Notes: a model not told the origin generated them from the letters alone. Numbered from the stretch's first letter, positions 25,690 to 36,728 are shown. The stretch is DNA of 64,000 nucleotides from Diphasiastrum complanatum (GCA_029204225.1 CM055098.1:25236973-25300972); one strand, 5' to 3'. Numbers and translations: made by a program.

Positions 25690-27040
25690 TTTTGTGATGT
25701 GACAAAAAACTTGAGGGAGAGGACTCTTGTCGTCACCCCAAATTATGCTATTAAACCTCAAAAATCACAACTAAAGAGTAGAATGTATATAAAACTGAAA
25801 ACTGGAGCAGCAGAGTAGATAGCAAAAGTTGCTGAAAAATTTTAACCCAAAACGGCCTAAGGTAAAACAAGTATAAATTGCCGTAATATGTATGTAACAA
25901 TGCTGAGAAGTACCTCCAAATAGCTAAGAAAAGGTCCACCGAATGATGTATGGAATGCCAACAATGGGAAAAGATGGGCTCCAAAGCTGGCTGAAAATGG
26001 GTGCTGGAAATTGCCAACAATGAAGCTCCAAATACTTGAGAACTGTCACCAATTGACATAGGTAACGGCTGCCAAAATGGAGCGAAAAATTGAATGCCAA
26101 CAATGGAGGTAGATGGGTGCTGAAAAGGAGGAAAATGGAGCTATGGTAGGGTTGGAAAATGGACATGAAAGTGCAAAAAAGGTAGCTGGAGATAGGCGAT
26201 GGACAACAGGGTGAAAAAAGTAACAAAGAGGCTGGAAATGGGTGATGGACAGCAATTAGGCAGGCACGAAAGGGTGCTGGAAATGGGCGATGGACAACAA
26301 GCGGAATGGACGAAGTATATGCTGGAAATGGACAATGAAGACATGCAAATAGGAGGCAAAATGGATCTGAAAAATGGGTGATTGAGGGCTGCTAGGTGGG
26401 CGCTGATCTTCCTCTACAAAGTGCTGGAAATTGTGAGCAAGATTATACGTATGCTGAAAAGATTAAACCTACCAAAATGGCTGCCAGAAAAGATAGTGGC
26501 CACTAAAATAGCCGTTGAAAATAATCTGCTAAATTTTTTTATTTGCCGCCAAGTTTAGCGGAAGTGCTTTTGCTAAAGATCCGTCAGGCAAAATGGAGAT
26601 CCACCAATTGTGGAGAAAAGTAGCAATCCCACCAAGGAGGAAAGTGCTTTGATACCAAGTGATGAACTGAATCATAGATTTTAGCATCAATGAAGCATAG
26701 ACATAAGATGAGCAACTTAAGCTAATCCCTACAAGAATAGCTAAGAAACATCACATATCATACCTTGACCCTACAAGCAATGAAAGGAGAAGTTAATGAG
26801 GAATAAGAGAGGGAGAGATCAATATCATCAGCTATCAAATGAATCACAATGTCTCCTACTTATACCCATAGAGAAGCCTTAAAAGGGCCGAAGGCTTACT
26901 TATGAAATAGCAACTAGACTACTACAGGCCATAGGCCAATACATGAATAAAAAGGGCCGAAGGCTTGCTTATGCATAAAATGAAGTATAAAAAAAAGGAC
27001 GCGCAGAATGTAATGAGCCGAGTTCATAATTATTGCCATA
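25690..27040 (-). mobile_element. LTR retroelement remnant: 5' LTR, primer site and leader
   Basis: Read on the minus strand: an LTR of roughly 27,040 to 26,667 that resembles the solo LTR at 34,848 (shared AACTCGGCTCATTACATT start region and the runs of GGGCC/GGCCTT). It is followed by TTGGTATCAAAGC (about 26,650-26,663), a one-mismatch version of the initiator-Met primer site. Then comes a leader of degenerate units around CTGGAAATGGGTGATGGAC (plus-strand sense), and GACGACAAGAGTCCTCTCCC near 25,710. The rest is missing. No gag frame remains. Confidence 0.65.
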
Positions 27041-27069
27041 TGTTGGGGGAGGATGCATCAAAGCTCTTT

Positions 27070-27480
27070 GGATATATAGTATTAGCTGAAAGAGGGCATC
27101 AGCCCATAGTGGAGGAACTACAAGCTTGACCATGATGATCTGAGGGCTCTGCCTATAACCATGATATACTAGCCCAATTATAGGAGATAATGCTTTTGTA
27201 GATTACTGTGAGACTGACCATAGTGTTAAAAAGATGACGCTTACTGGGAGCATCATGAATGTATCTCCTAAAGAAAAATCTCACTAACTAGATAGACAAG
27301 AATGAGCCTTCCCCCATCAAGTTGAAGCTACATGTCTCATGTTAAAAATAGGGCCATTGAATAGCACACTCAAATAGGTTTAGGATGAAACCACCTCTAA
27401 AGGCTAGTCATCATAGATAAACTCCTGTCTCTGCATTAAAGCTTTGAAAGTTGAAGCCCATAACTATGGTTTCTAAAATA
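27070..27480 (-). pseudogene. Old LINE reverse transcriptase thumb fragment
   Basis: The minus strand can be aligned by eye with the QRQEL..PLEVVSSYTYLGVLFTGPIFGMR stretch of LINE-h, but with many stops and substitutions. It is much more diverged than the LINE chains and has no visible ends. Confidence 0.55.
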
Positions 27481-27739
27481 TTCGCTTGCAATATACCTCA
27501 ATCATTATAAAAAAATCTATAATATGAACAAGTCAAGTATAGATAATTGATTCAATATACAACCTCATTGAGTTACAATAGCCTTTACCCTTATTAACTA
27601 GAAATTGTTCTAATTCCAAATGTCTAATGTCATTGAAAAGAGTGCAACTCCACCTTATACCTTACACTCAGTCATAGTTGCATCAAACCGCAGTTCGTCG
27701 AATTATCGAACCGTCAGGTACCAGTTCGAACTGGGAGGA

Positions 27740-28198
27740 GGAGGAAGGAGGAGGGAGGAAGGAGCAGAAGTAGAAGAAGAAAAAGAAGAAGTAGAAGATA
27801 GAAGTAAACTTTCTTAATGTGTTTTCCATGCCAAAAGGCATATAAGACTAGTAAATGTACATGTTAAGTATGTGGTAACAGTGGGAGCGTATGAAACGTC
27901 TCCGAAACAGTAACAGAAATAGAACAACATATCTAAATACTATGAATTGAAATAAATGTAATGGGATACGTAGGAGCATAGAAACAACTAAATGTCAAAG
28001 ATGAAGCATAGCACTATCAACATGTCCTGCTAATGCTATAAAAAGATGTGATACAAGCTATAGCATGGGGGAACTCTGGTAACCGCTGACGTCATCTAGG
28101 AGGATAATTTGTGTGTCTCCTCATGATAGGTCGGATAGCTCGAGCTGCAACATGACTATGAGTGGTGCGCTATCTTTGATCTCTATGAATGGGTATGA

Positions 28199-28230
<32 letters not shown>

Positions 28231-28650
28231 CCAAACGTTGGGTCTCGTCGTGATCTCCTCCTAGAGAAGAACGAGGTAATCAAAGGTTGAGAAATAAGGT
28301 GATTCTGTTGAACTATCTGACATAGGTCTCGTTGCAGTAGGAACATCTCTCGTATCATAAGTGCCACATAGCGGCGGGAGTCCTTATATGCTATGATTGA
28401 CTGTAGTGTGGTGGGGACGTTGTGAAATAGACAATAGTATCTCCCCCGAATCTCATAATATACAGGGCATCCAAAGATAAAATGCTCCTCGGACTCCACC
28501 TCATCTTAAGAGCATAACTGGCAAATCCGCTCCTCTCTCGGAATGCCATGGAACCTCCCAATCTCAATAGCCAGTTGATGTGATGATACACGGAGTTTTC
28601 CCAATGTAAATCTGAGGTTGTGTGATAATCCCGAGTCCAAATAATGCATG
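27740..28650 (-). mobile_element. LINE-e, 5'-truncated 3' fragment
   Basis: Starts at about 28,650 next to a short GAGAGAGAG, runs through the C-terminal domain (QLAIE.., ESEEHFIFGCPVYYEIRGRY at 28,499), and ends with the stem ATGCC-TTTT-GGCAT (27,828-27,841). The tail is made of CTT, TTC and CCT units (27,740-27,815) rather than pure TC. In the coding part, an (ATC)n run at 28,198-28,228 gives a stretch of ten Asp residues. Confidence 0.85.
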
Positions 28651-28692
28651 TGAGAGAGAGCTTGTACATTTGCCATTCAAGATGCTGCATTG

Positions 28693-28893
28693 TGGGGACA
28701 CGCCAGGGGTGCGTCCGGGTCCCCGAACGCGTCCGCTATTTTTTTAAATTTTTTTTTTTGATTTTTTGTGTAAAAAAAATAAATAAAAAAATAAAAAATA
28801 TGGACGCGTCTGACCCCGCGTCTGGGGGTCGGACACGGGTCCGGACGCCGGACGCAGACGCGAAATGCCCACTTCCGGCCTGGACCCTCATGT
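28693..28893. mobile_element. MITE-like foldback with GGACGCG clusters
   Basis: A 201-bp GC-rich insertion flanked by the 8-bp direct repeat CTGCATTG (28,685-28,692 and 28,894-28,901). Both sides carry CGGACGC/GCGTCCG motifs, and the centre is a T-rich run followed by an A-rich run, so the whole can fold back. Terminal inverted repeats are weak at the exact edges, so the hAT assignment is less sure than for the elements at 3,754 and 60,108. Confidence 0.6.
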
Positions 28894-28901
28894 CTGCATT
28901 G

Positions 28902-29304
28902 GGGTAAAAAAAATTGCAATGGTTTCATTGTGAGGAGGGTTTAGCATAGCGGATTGTGCAATGTGTTTTATGTTTTGAAATTTGTGCAATGTGCATTTGA
29001 TGATCATCATTTATTGTGTATTGGATTTGATCATTGATGATCATTTAACATTGATTATTTGATTGTGATTTGTGAGATGATAGATCTTGATAGATCATAG
29101 GTTTGAGTCTTGACTCTTGACAATGGACATTGTGAGAGGGGTGTAAGTACCTAATGGTTATATTTGGCAACTAGTTAGAAGGTAGAAATTAGTAGTTACT
29201 AGGTACTGGTTACTATTTAGTTAATAGTTGGAATTTGGTGGTTTAGGATTAGGGCTTTCAGCTTAGATTCTAGAATCTAGAAATTAGAATAGGTCCTAGG
29301 GGGA
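28902..29304 (+). other. Intron sequence without recognisable gene
   Basis: AT-rich spacer with short local echoes such as GATCATTGATGATCATT and TTAGAATTTAG-like strings. No coding frame seen. Confidence 0.4.
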
Positions 29305-31265
29305 GAGAGAATAGAATAGAATAGAATATATTAATGTCTACAGAGTGCCCTTGGCCACATAAGACAAAGAAAAAGTGCATAAAAAAAGATCATTGTCCAT
29401 GTTGGACTTATTTCTATCAACTAAAACATAGAATAAAATAGAAATAAACTGGAAATAAAACCAAAGCTTAACCTCCAGCTATGGTGAGGGTACAAAAGCA
29501 GTAGCTACGCGGAGGAATAAAACTTACTAACTGAGAGAGAAAAATGTGTGATCTGGCGTGAGGCACATGGTGACGAACTCTGGATCTGGATGGTCGAGGA
29601 AGACGCTGAAGCTTTGGTCGTCGAGCTGGAATGTCAATCTCACTGTCTGAGGTATCATTCCTAATTCGTTTCTGAAAGAAAAGTTTAATATGTGGCTGGC
29701 TGTGGTCAACATTTTGATCATCCAACAGAAGAGAAGATCTCAAAGAGAACATCTCTCGTAATCTCATAGTAAGCTGGACATCTGAAAATAAAGTGAAACT
29801 CATCCTCAACCTCCTGTAGTGTACAACACTGACATATCCGTAAGGGTCGTGGCGTGTCTGTGTATCTGCCTGTCTCAATAACGAGCTGATGAGAAGAGAC
29901 CTGAAGCTGACCAATGCGGTAGCGCAAGCCAAAAGATAGCGCCTGAGAGAGATAACTCGGTCTGACCGGAAGCCTTGAAGCATCAAGGTGAAGAAAGTGA
30001 ATGCGATAGAACGTGAGACCGACAATGTGTATGTATGTTCTGTAGATCTGTCGGCGAATGAACACGTGAGTCCCATTTGGGAGGTCAGACATAGATAATC
30101 CCCGTCTATGTAGAAAGTCCAAAGCATACTGAAACCATGAGGACTTGGCCCACTGCCCGGTCAAAGTGCGAGAAGATGTAAAAGCCGCTACCATTTATCT
30201 AGAAGAATCAAACTCTGAGACTCTGTGAATGAATGTCATGATCCTGAAAATAGCCTCTACAATCAGTGGAGGAGAAGCAAACTCCGCCAAAATAATCTCA
30301 TGAGGAACTGACTGTTTGGCCCAAATCATCCAGCTAAGCATGTGAATCTGCAAACGCGAGATGTCACTCCAAGTATCTCTAGATAAGCCTGGACACCATG
30401 TCTTTGCTAAATACAATGCAACTGGAGAAACAGTCGAAGAGAAAAGGCGACAGCGTGTATCAGGGTCATGAACGTAATAAGTAGAGGAAAACCTCTCCAT
30501 GAGCAGAGCGCCCCTTGCGGAGCCTAGCCAATGCAGCTGGTCTAAAAGAAAGCAAATGACCAAAGAAGAGAACACCCAGGTATGTGTAAGACGCCACTAT
30601 CTCTAGAAGCTGTCCATCATAATAGAACATAGTGTCTCTCATATGCTGTCTGTTGGTGTTAAACAACCATAACCTTAGTCTTCCCAATGTTCACCATCAG
30701 CTCCCATATCTGACAGAAAGTATACAAGGCATCCAGATGTCGCTAAAGTCCTATAGCTGAACTAGATAATAGAACCACATCAAGAAGGATAGGGATAACA
30801 ATATCTGCTAGAGGACAGCCATCTCTACCTTTTTCTCGAATGATCCGCTCAAGGTCGTCAATGTATAGAGCAAAGAGGGTTAGCGACAAAGGACGCCCCT
30901 GCTTTACTCCGACCGTACTATCAATAAATGAAGACCATCCATCTCCATCACGGAAATGGGCCAAAACTCTCATATAATGTGATGATAGCAGCAATGACCT
31001 CCTGTGAGAAACCAAGAGATGCCAAACGCTGGAGCAACAAGTGTCTCGGAACCGAATCAAATGCTTTCAGGAAGTCCACAAAGCAGCAATAGACTCTCTG
31101 TTTCTTGGACTTTGCCGCCTCAATGATACATCTCAATACCTGGTCAGCTGTGGAGTAGCCTGCTCTAAAACCTGCCTGTTCCATAGCATATAACTCCGCT
31201 GTCTTCGCTGATGATAGACTGCATAACCGAACCATAGAGCTTAGCCATAGGGTGCAAAAGGTTAG

Positions 31266-31271
<6 letters not shown>
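29305..31271 (-). mobile_element. LINE-f, second subfamily, 5'-truncated in the reverse transcriptase
   Basis: Starts at 31,271, immediately after a (TC)n tract. RT blocks: MEQAGFRAGYSTADQVLRCI, YCCFVDFLKAFDSVPRHLLL, TVGVKQGRPLSLTLFALYID. The YADD region has a small deletion (IPILLDVVLLSS), so it is dead. The C-terminal domain (RICQCCTLQEVEDEFHFIFR) and a terminal Arg-rich tail follow. The 3' end carries an imperfect stem (29,345-29,358) and a tail of TATTC units passing into TCTCTC. Confidence 0.85.
29468..31265 (-). pseudogene. LINE-f ORF2: reverse transcriptase and C-terminal domain
   Basis: The palm signatures listed for LINE-f are spread over several frames between 31,235 and 30,743. 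The thumb region (SYTYLGVLFFGHLLSFRPAA) lies at 30,687-30,466 and the C-terminal domain at 30,194-29,468. In the last, QLVIETGRYTDTPRPLRICQ and CCTLQEVEDEFHFIFRCPAY show the C-x2-C...H-x4-C finger shared with the other subfamily. It ends with a basic stretch after FFQKRIRNDTSDSEIDIPAR. At least four frame breaks. Confidence 0.8.

Positions 31272-31349
<78 letters not shown>
31272..31349. repeat. (GA)n microsatellite joining LINE-g tail to LINE-f head
   Basis: 78 bp of pure GA repeat. On the minus strand the LINE-g tail passes through ATTC and TTC units into (TC)n, and LINE-f RT sequence starts at its edge. Confidence 0.95.
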
Positions 31350-31352
<3 letters not shown>

Positions 31353-32090
31353 AGAAGAAGAAGAAGAATGAATGAATGAATAAGTACATATCTCGTAGGA
31401 CCCTTGTCCATGTCGGACAACATAAAAAGAACGCTAGTCTAAGTGGAAAAGACAATATAGAACTCTCTCTAGCTAGGTAAAGACACATCCAATATAGAAT
31501 CATAAAAAGCATATAAAAGCAAATATACAAGAGCTTAACCTCCAGCCCTGAAGAGGGTACAGGTGCAAGAGCTTGACCGCCTGCTCTACTGAGGAAAGTA
31601 AAAGGATAAATATCAATCTCGAAAAAAGCGTCTGATACCCATAGGAGCTGTGAGCTGTGATCGAGGAGCTCTGGTAGCTCTGGAGGCGCATGTAGATCTG
31701 GCAAGAGGTGGCGGTTGAGCACCCTGGGCCTTCGCCCTCACCGGTATGACTGCCTCATCATCTGATATGTCACCGCGCTCCCGCTTCTGAATGAAGCTAG
31801 TAATGAGATGCTGGCCATAATTAGTAATACTCTCCGATGGTAGCAAAGAGGCTCTCAACATAAGCATCTCTCGTAGTAAAAGGCCGACACATCTGGGATC
31901 TTGATACTCCAAAAAGGTACTGAGGGTAATGGGGGTGTCTCGATATAAACAATGATATCGGCCACGTATCTCATAGTATGTAGGGCATATGAAGATAAAA
32001 TGAAACTCATCCTCCACTACACCCAATGTGCATACTGGGCATATCCGATGCTCTCTCAAAATGCTTGAATATCTGCCTGTCTCACCCGAA

Positions 32091-32410
32091 ACTGATGGAA
32101 GTGGAGAAGGGGATAACTGAGAAGTGGAGGGAAGGCTTCCTTTCGCGGAACTCAAAATCAAGTTTTTGAGTTCAGCGAACGAGTCATCCACACTGGACTT
32201 GAAATTGGCTAATGCCAACTTCAGTTCATCCACTTATGTTACCAATTGGAGGAACTGCTCCTTGGTAACCAGTTCGTCGAGTTCTTCGGCGAACTGTTCC
32301 TGTTCTTCTACTTCCATGGGTTCCTTCCCTTTTTTGTAAGCCAAGGCTTCTGTTTCAAGTTCGTCGAAGCCTGTTTCCAGGGGTTGATCAGGTCCCTGAG
32401 GAGTGGTCAT
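32091..32410 (-). pseudogene. gag N-terminus of the LTR element
   Basis: The ATG at 32,410 opens MTTPQGPDQPLETGFDELET and continues through an acidic stretch (EPMEVEEQEQFAEELDELVT) to a stop near 32,237. The frame then resumes as VDELKLALANFKSSVDDSFA and fuses to the LINE at QLSPSPLPSVS. Weakly gag-like, as expected for a plant Ty3/gypsy N-terminus; the capsid core and zinc knuckle are missing. Confidence 0.5.
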
Positions 32411-33296
32411 CTTCGGAACTGAAAGAGAGCTACCTTAACTTCTGAAGGAAAAAAAAGTCTAAAAGACTAATTTACAACTGTACAAGGGAAAGAAAAGATG
32501 ACTTAGCTGTTTCTGAGGACTGTACTTCCAAAGAAATTACGAAAAGGAACCCTCTCAGCTCTTCCACCCAAAATTTCAGACCTGCTGTCCCGGAAAGTCC
32601 TTGTTTATGACTCCAAAATAGCACCAAGATTTCCGGTGTCTTGAGTAGAGTTGCTCGCTGCTCTGATTGCAGACGTGGGGCTCCAAAAAGCGAGGCAAAG
32701 GACCTTGAAAAGTATAAAACTTTCTGAAACTGAAAATTGTCTACCCTCGCTGATCTGACAGCATCTGAGTTGGTCCAAAAAAACAAGTTTGAAGCCAAAA
32801 AAACACTCCAAAATCTGGATTTTCGATAGCACCCTGCTCGCTGATTTGTGGCAAGAAAAGTTGATGCCTAAACCTTCGAAAATCTTGCAAATCAGAAATG
32901 AATTTTGACTCCTTTCTCTTCCCTGTCCAGTGCTGGCCCTGCTACTACCTTTTGATTAGAACTTACTCTAATCTACTCAAAACTTGCTACAATTTTTAGA
33001 TCTGAAGGCTAGCTATACAGCGATGGATCTGCCCATCCTTTTCTCTTGAAATTCTTGAAATTCCACTCAGACTCACAATGATCTACACTCGAAAATCAGA
33101 GAGGAAAACTGATTTTTCAGCGCTGAAGCTATTCTAAAAGATATGCTTCCAAACTGCTGAGAAATCCAGCAAATTGGAGGATTAGAAAGCTGATCCTACA
33201 GCGATTTTCCTCTATTCTTTTCTGAGAAACTGAGAAATCTTTCCTATCTTCTGATAGCTTTCTCCACTGCTGTCCTGAACTCCCTAGGATGGAGAT

Positions 33297-33309
33297 GGCT
33301 CTGATACCA
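33297..33309 (-). promoter_or_regulatory. tRNA primer binding site (initiator Met)
   Basis: The minus strand reads TGGTATCAGAGCC one base after the LTR end CTATTACA. This is the standard plant retrotransposon primer site for initiator-Met tRNA. Confidence 0.9.
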
Positions 33310-33668
33310 GTGTAATAGATCCTAACACCACAGTAGGGCAAACACTAACTGATCCACCCAACCTTGCCTACTCCCTGATATAGAGTAAGCCCCTCCTAGC
33401 CCAGTGTGAGGACTGGTAGCATGCTACTGCCAAGTGTCGGCCACGTGGCACTGACGTGGTCGACTGCACGTCGGGACCCAACTGGGGGCCCTATCCTGCT
33501 GACAGGGTCCCTAGGCTGTGTTAGGCCCGCCATGGCTATGGACCGTGCTGGGGCACACTACTCACACTGTCTTGCCCTGTTGGTCATGTACACTGGACAC
33601 GACCCTGACTGTGGTATCTGACCTATCTGTGTTCTCTAGGGTTCGGCACTGGTTACGAGCTCGTAACA

Positions 33669-34847
33669 ATAAGTGTATGATGGAACTATCTCCAACTAGT
33701 GTCCATCATAATAAAATGCGTCATCTCTCATATGCTGCCGATTAGTGTTAAACACCATTGCTTTGGTCTTAGCAATATTCACCGTCAAGCCCCACACTAA
33801 GCAAAAACCATATAGAGCATCAAGATGTCGCTGTAATCCAGAGGCTATAGAGGATAGCAATGCCACATCATCCGCATACAGTAGGATAGGAATAATAGCA
33901 TCAGCAAGTGGACATCCATCACCACCCTCCTCCTTGATGATCCGCTCTACATCATCAATGTACAATGCAAAAAGAGTGGGAGAGAGTGGACATCCCTGCT
34001 TGACCCCAAATGTGCTCTGGATAAAAGGCGACCAGCTGCTGCCATCTCTGAAACGTGCTAAAACCCTCTCATATAAGGCGCTGATAGCCATAATGATATC
34101 CTGTGAGAAGCCAAATGAAGATAAGCGCTGAAGTAGCAGGTGCCGTGGAACTGAGTCAAAGGCCTTGCGGAAATCTACAAAGCAACAATATACTCTCCGT
34201 CTCCGATGTCGAGCCTCATCTATGATGCAGCGTAGGATAAATGCATGATCAATAGTAGAGAATCCGGGTCTAAAGCCAACCTGTCCAAGAGCAAATAACT
34301 CATCTGATTCCGCCTGGGATCCAACCATAGGTTGCAGAACTGAGCCATAAAGCTTCGCCATCGTGTGACTGATCATAAGAGTGCGATAGTTATCGACGTT
34401 CATTGGATCACCAGCCTTGAGAATGGGATGGAGAAGGTTCGTGCACCAGTTGGTGGGAAAGCCAAAGGTAACAGCCAAGTTAAAAGTGTGGGCATTGTAA
34501 GGAGAGAGAAGTTGGGAGACAGGTTTGAGGAAGTCCGTGTTAAGTGAGTCGACATCTTTCGCTTTATGAGGTTGGGCTTTACAAATCGAGGATTCAATTT
34601 GGTCAGAGGTAAAAAGAGAGAATGTAGTGGGTCGAGTGATAGGGATAGGCGGAGCATCTGTAGTGTATAGGCAAGTAGCATATTCCACCCAAGAGTCGAT
34701 ATCACCAAATGTAGTCGAAGGGGTAGCCTCATCATGAGATGTCCGCTCAAGACCTGTATCCAAAGCATGAAACTGGAGGTAATCCGTCATCGCATGAAAT
34801 TCCGTCTGTCTGGTGGCCGTGCGTGCGTTAAAGTCACCTGCCAAAAG
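33669..34847 (-). pseudogene. LINE-g ORF2: endonuclease C-terminal part and reverse transcriptase
   Basis: One frame (34,844-33,696) is open from AGDFNARTATRQTEFHAMTD, then skips most of the endonuclease after PSTTFGDIDSWVEYATCLYT. That marks an internal deletion of the nuclease C-terminal half, including SDH. It continues through all RT palm blocks, including LYADDVALLSS and WGLTVNIAKTKAMVFNTNRQ. It ends at YYDGH with a stop, then LEIVPSYTY reaches the LTR insertion. The longest continuous RT frame in the window. Confidence 0.85.
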
Positions 34848-35298
34848 AGTTATGGACTCGGCTCATTACATTCGCCATGTCCATTTACATTTACTTTACT
34901 TTATGCATAGGCAGGCTTTGGGCCCTTTTTTATTCATTATTTGACATTTAGACTATATGGTTGGCCTTGGGCCCTATTATTGACATTTAGACCATATTAT
35001 TGGCCTTGGGCCCTATGATTCACTATATTCGTTAGCTGGTCATATTACTGAGAGTGGGGGCCTTCTTGGAGGGCGCACTATTTTCCCTCTCAGTTTGGCC
35101 CTAGCCACTGGAAGCTTCCTTTTAGGGCTTCCTCTTGGCTATAAGTAGGGATTCTGTGTCATTTGTTACTTGGCTTATGATATGATCTCCTTCTTTAGTC
35201 TCTCTAAGCTTTCTCTCTCCTGCTTTCTAGGGTTAAGTCTTGCTTATGTGATGCTTTCATAGACTAAATCTAGATCAGCCGTGGCTACGTTCATAACT
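34848..35298 (+). mobile_element. Solo LTR inserted in LINE-g
   Basis: A 451-bp sequence flanked by the 5-bp duplication AAAAG (34,843-34,847 and 35,299-35,303). Removing it and one AAAAG restores the LINE frame exactly as GYVLLAGDFNAR. Its ends are AGTTATG...CATAACT, a perfect inverted heptamer. It resembles the LTR next to the gypsy element at 45,850-46,257 and the one at 26,667-27,040. TATAAGTAGGG near 35,140 is a plausible TATA box of the LTR promoter. Confidence 0.92.
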
Positions 35299-36440
35299 AA
35301 AAGTACATATCCTTGGGAAGAAAAGATAGAAATATCCTCTGACAAAACTTGAAAAGGGTCCCCACCATAATCTGCAAATGTCGAACTCTGAGGAGCAATA
35401 TAACATACTGCCAAGAAGATATCTCTAGCCAAGCCTAAGGAATGCCCAACTAACTGTAAACGTGCGTACGGATCTTTCTTAACCATCTTAAGAGTATGAC
35501 TATACTGGTCCAAAAGCATGCCACCCCACCTGAGCCTCTGGAGGTCTTCCCCCGTAGGAATGGTTTAAAAACTGAGTGCCAAGAGAAATCTGTCACCATA
35601 GGAAGAGGACAAAATTGAGACTCATGAGTCTCTGCTAGCAGTAAAATATTTGTACGAGCAAGATAGGACTGCAAGTCACCTGCAGAAGCGGAAGAGTGGA
35701 AGCCATTACAATTCCAAAAGCCAATACAAAGCGACATAGGGGATCTCGGGCTGCTCCCATGCCCGGGAGCCCCGATTCCCTATAGTGAGCGTTCATGGTA
35801 TCGTGTTGCCGTCAATAAACACCACCCGTTGCCCTTTTTCCTTAGCTTCTTGTATGATTTTTTTCCTTGCTTTGCGTATGAGTTAAATCATCATCCATGA
35901 AAATAAAAGCCCCTTTCAGCTTGGCTCGAAGTTTCAAGGCAGCATTACGACGTACAAGAGACCGGAATTTAATAAATAAAACATTCTCATCATACTTGCC
36001 TCTCCAAGCAGTTTCAAATCCCTAAATTGAGTGTGAGAGTTTATTGGTAAATAAATCCTTAGCTTTCTCAAGAGGTTTTCCAGCATTTGGAATGCCTCTC
36101 ACTCTAATATTCAGAGCTTTTTTGGCTCTTTTCTCTTGCTCTGAAAACATGCTTTCTAATCTTCAGTCAATCGAAACATTTGTAGGCAAATCTATCATAC
36201 CATTATCTTTTTTGATCAGTGCTGCCCAAGATTTCGTCTCTTCCACTTGTTTCTCAAGGTTGGAAATCTTGTTAGAAGTTTTTGCAATCCGTAGTAGATG
36301 ATGGTAATAGAGTTCGTAGCTGGCTGATCTCATCCCGCAATTTTTAAACTTCCAATTTGAGTGTTGCATTTTCTCCTTGTACTTCTGAAAATAGTGCATA
36401 CAATTGCCCAACATGATAATGAATGTCTTCTGGCAGAATA
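35299..36440 (-). pseudogene. LINE-g ORF1 and endonuclease N-terminus
   Basis: The ORF1 part (36,440-35,790) reads in pieces: ISNLEKQVEETKSWAALIKK, then ALNIRVRGIPNAGK and IFMDDDLTHTQ-like blocks with stops. The endonuclease start follows at 35,737 (MSLCIGFWNCNGFHSSASAG, LLLAETHES) and includes RDIFLAVCYIAPQSSTFADY. Several stops divide it. Confidence 0.7.
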
Positions 36441-36461
36441 GAGCGAGGGATAGTTGGAGGT

Positions 36462-36540
36462 GAGAGAGAGAGAGAGAGGAGAAGAAGAAGAAGAAGAAGA
36501 AGAAGATGAAGATGAAGATGAAGATGAAGATGAAGATGAA
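36462..36540. repeat. Compound (GA)n / (GAA)n / (GATGAA)n tract joining LINE-h tail to LINE-g head
   Basis: 17 bp of GA repeat at the LINE-g side, then about 25 bp of GAA units, then about 35 bp of GATGAA units up to the LINE-h 3' end. On the minus strand the LINE-h tail thus changes from CATCTTC to TTC to TC, as if it had slipped between templates. Confidence 0.95.
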
Positions 36541-36728
36541 GCTTTATTAATGTCTTTTCCATGCCAAAAGGCATATAAGACTAAGGAAATACATGTCAAG
36601 TATGTGGTAACCGTGGAGCGTATAAACGCCTCCAAAAACTATAATAAAGAAAAAAGGAAACATCTAGTACAAGTTAAGATAACTACATAAATGATAATCT
36701 CTGTGCATGGTAGTCAAATGTGTCCATG

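Larger units (their letters stand above)
32091..33668 (-). mobile_element. Partial LTR retroelement inside LINE-g
   Basis: On the minus strand the 5' LTR runs from TGTTACGAGC (33,668) to CTATTACA (33,311), 358 bp with canonical TG...CA ends. One base later comes TGGTATCAGAGCC (33,309-33,297), a perfect initiator-Met tRNA primer site. A leader of about 880 bp precedes the gag start. The element ends abruptly at 32,091, where the LINE C-terminal domain begins, and the LINE segment between RT thumb and C-terminal domain is lost. A deletion after insertion explains this best. Confidence 0.85.
31350..36461 (-). mobile_element. LINE-g, interrupted by two LTR elements
   Basis: Right to left: degenerate ORF1 (36,440-35,790), endonuclease N-terminus (35,737-35,299), solo LTR, endonuclease rest and RT (34,847-33,669), a partial LTR retroelement, C-terminal domain (32,090-31,600), 3' end with the perfect stem TTGTCC-GACAT-GGACAA on the minus strand (31,404-31,420). 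RT motifs include KAFDSVPRHLLL, VKQGCPLSPTLFALYIDD and PILLYADDVALLSS, with YADD intact. It belongs to the LINE-f-like 3' group but keeps an ORF1. Confidence 0.85.

Noticed and set aside
25474-25818. Plus-strand frame of 114 codons (MCFPCSFSYIMGKVGRKYIW)
   Set aside because: No recognisable domain; it spans intron sequence and runs into the LTR-element remnant, and overlaps another frame of equal quality.
27690-27745. Cluster of GTTCGA/GGTACC motifs as a further MITE
   Set aside because: Only one cluster is visible beside the LINE-e tail; no second end or target duplication was found.
32472-32832. Two minus-strand frames of 75-108 codons
   Set aside because: They lie in the leader between primer site and gag start of an LTR element and resemble no known protein.
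33652-33667. Perfect 16-bp palindrome GTTACGAGCTCGTAAC as a regulatory operator
   Set aside because: It lies at the very start of an LTR (TGTTACGAGC) and is better explained as part of the LTR end.
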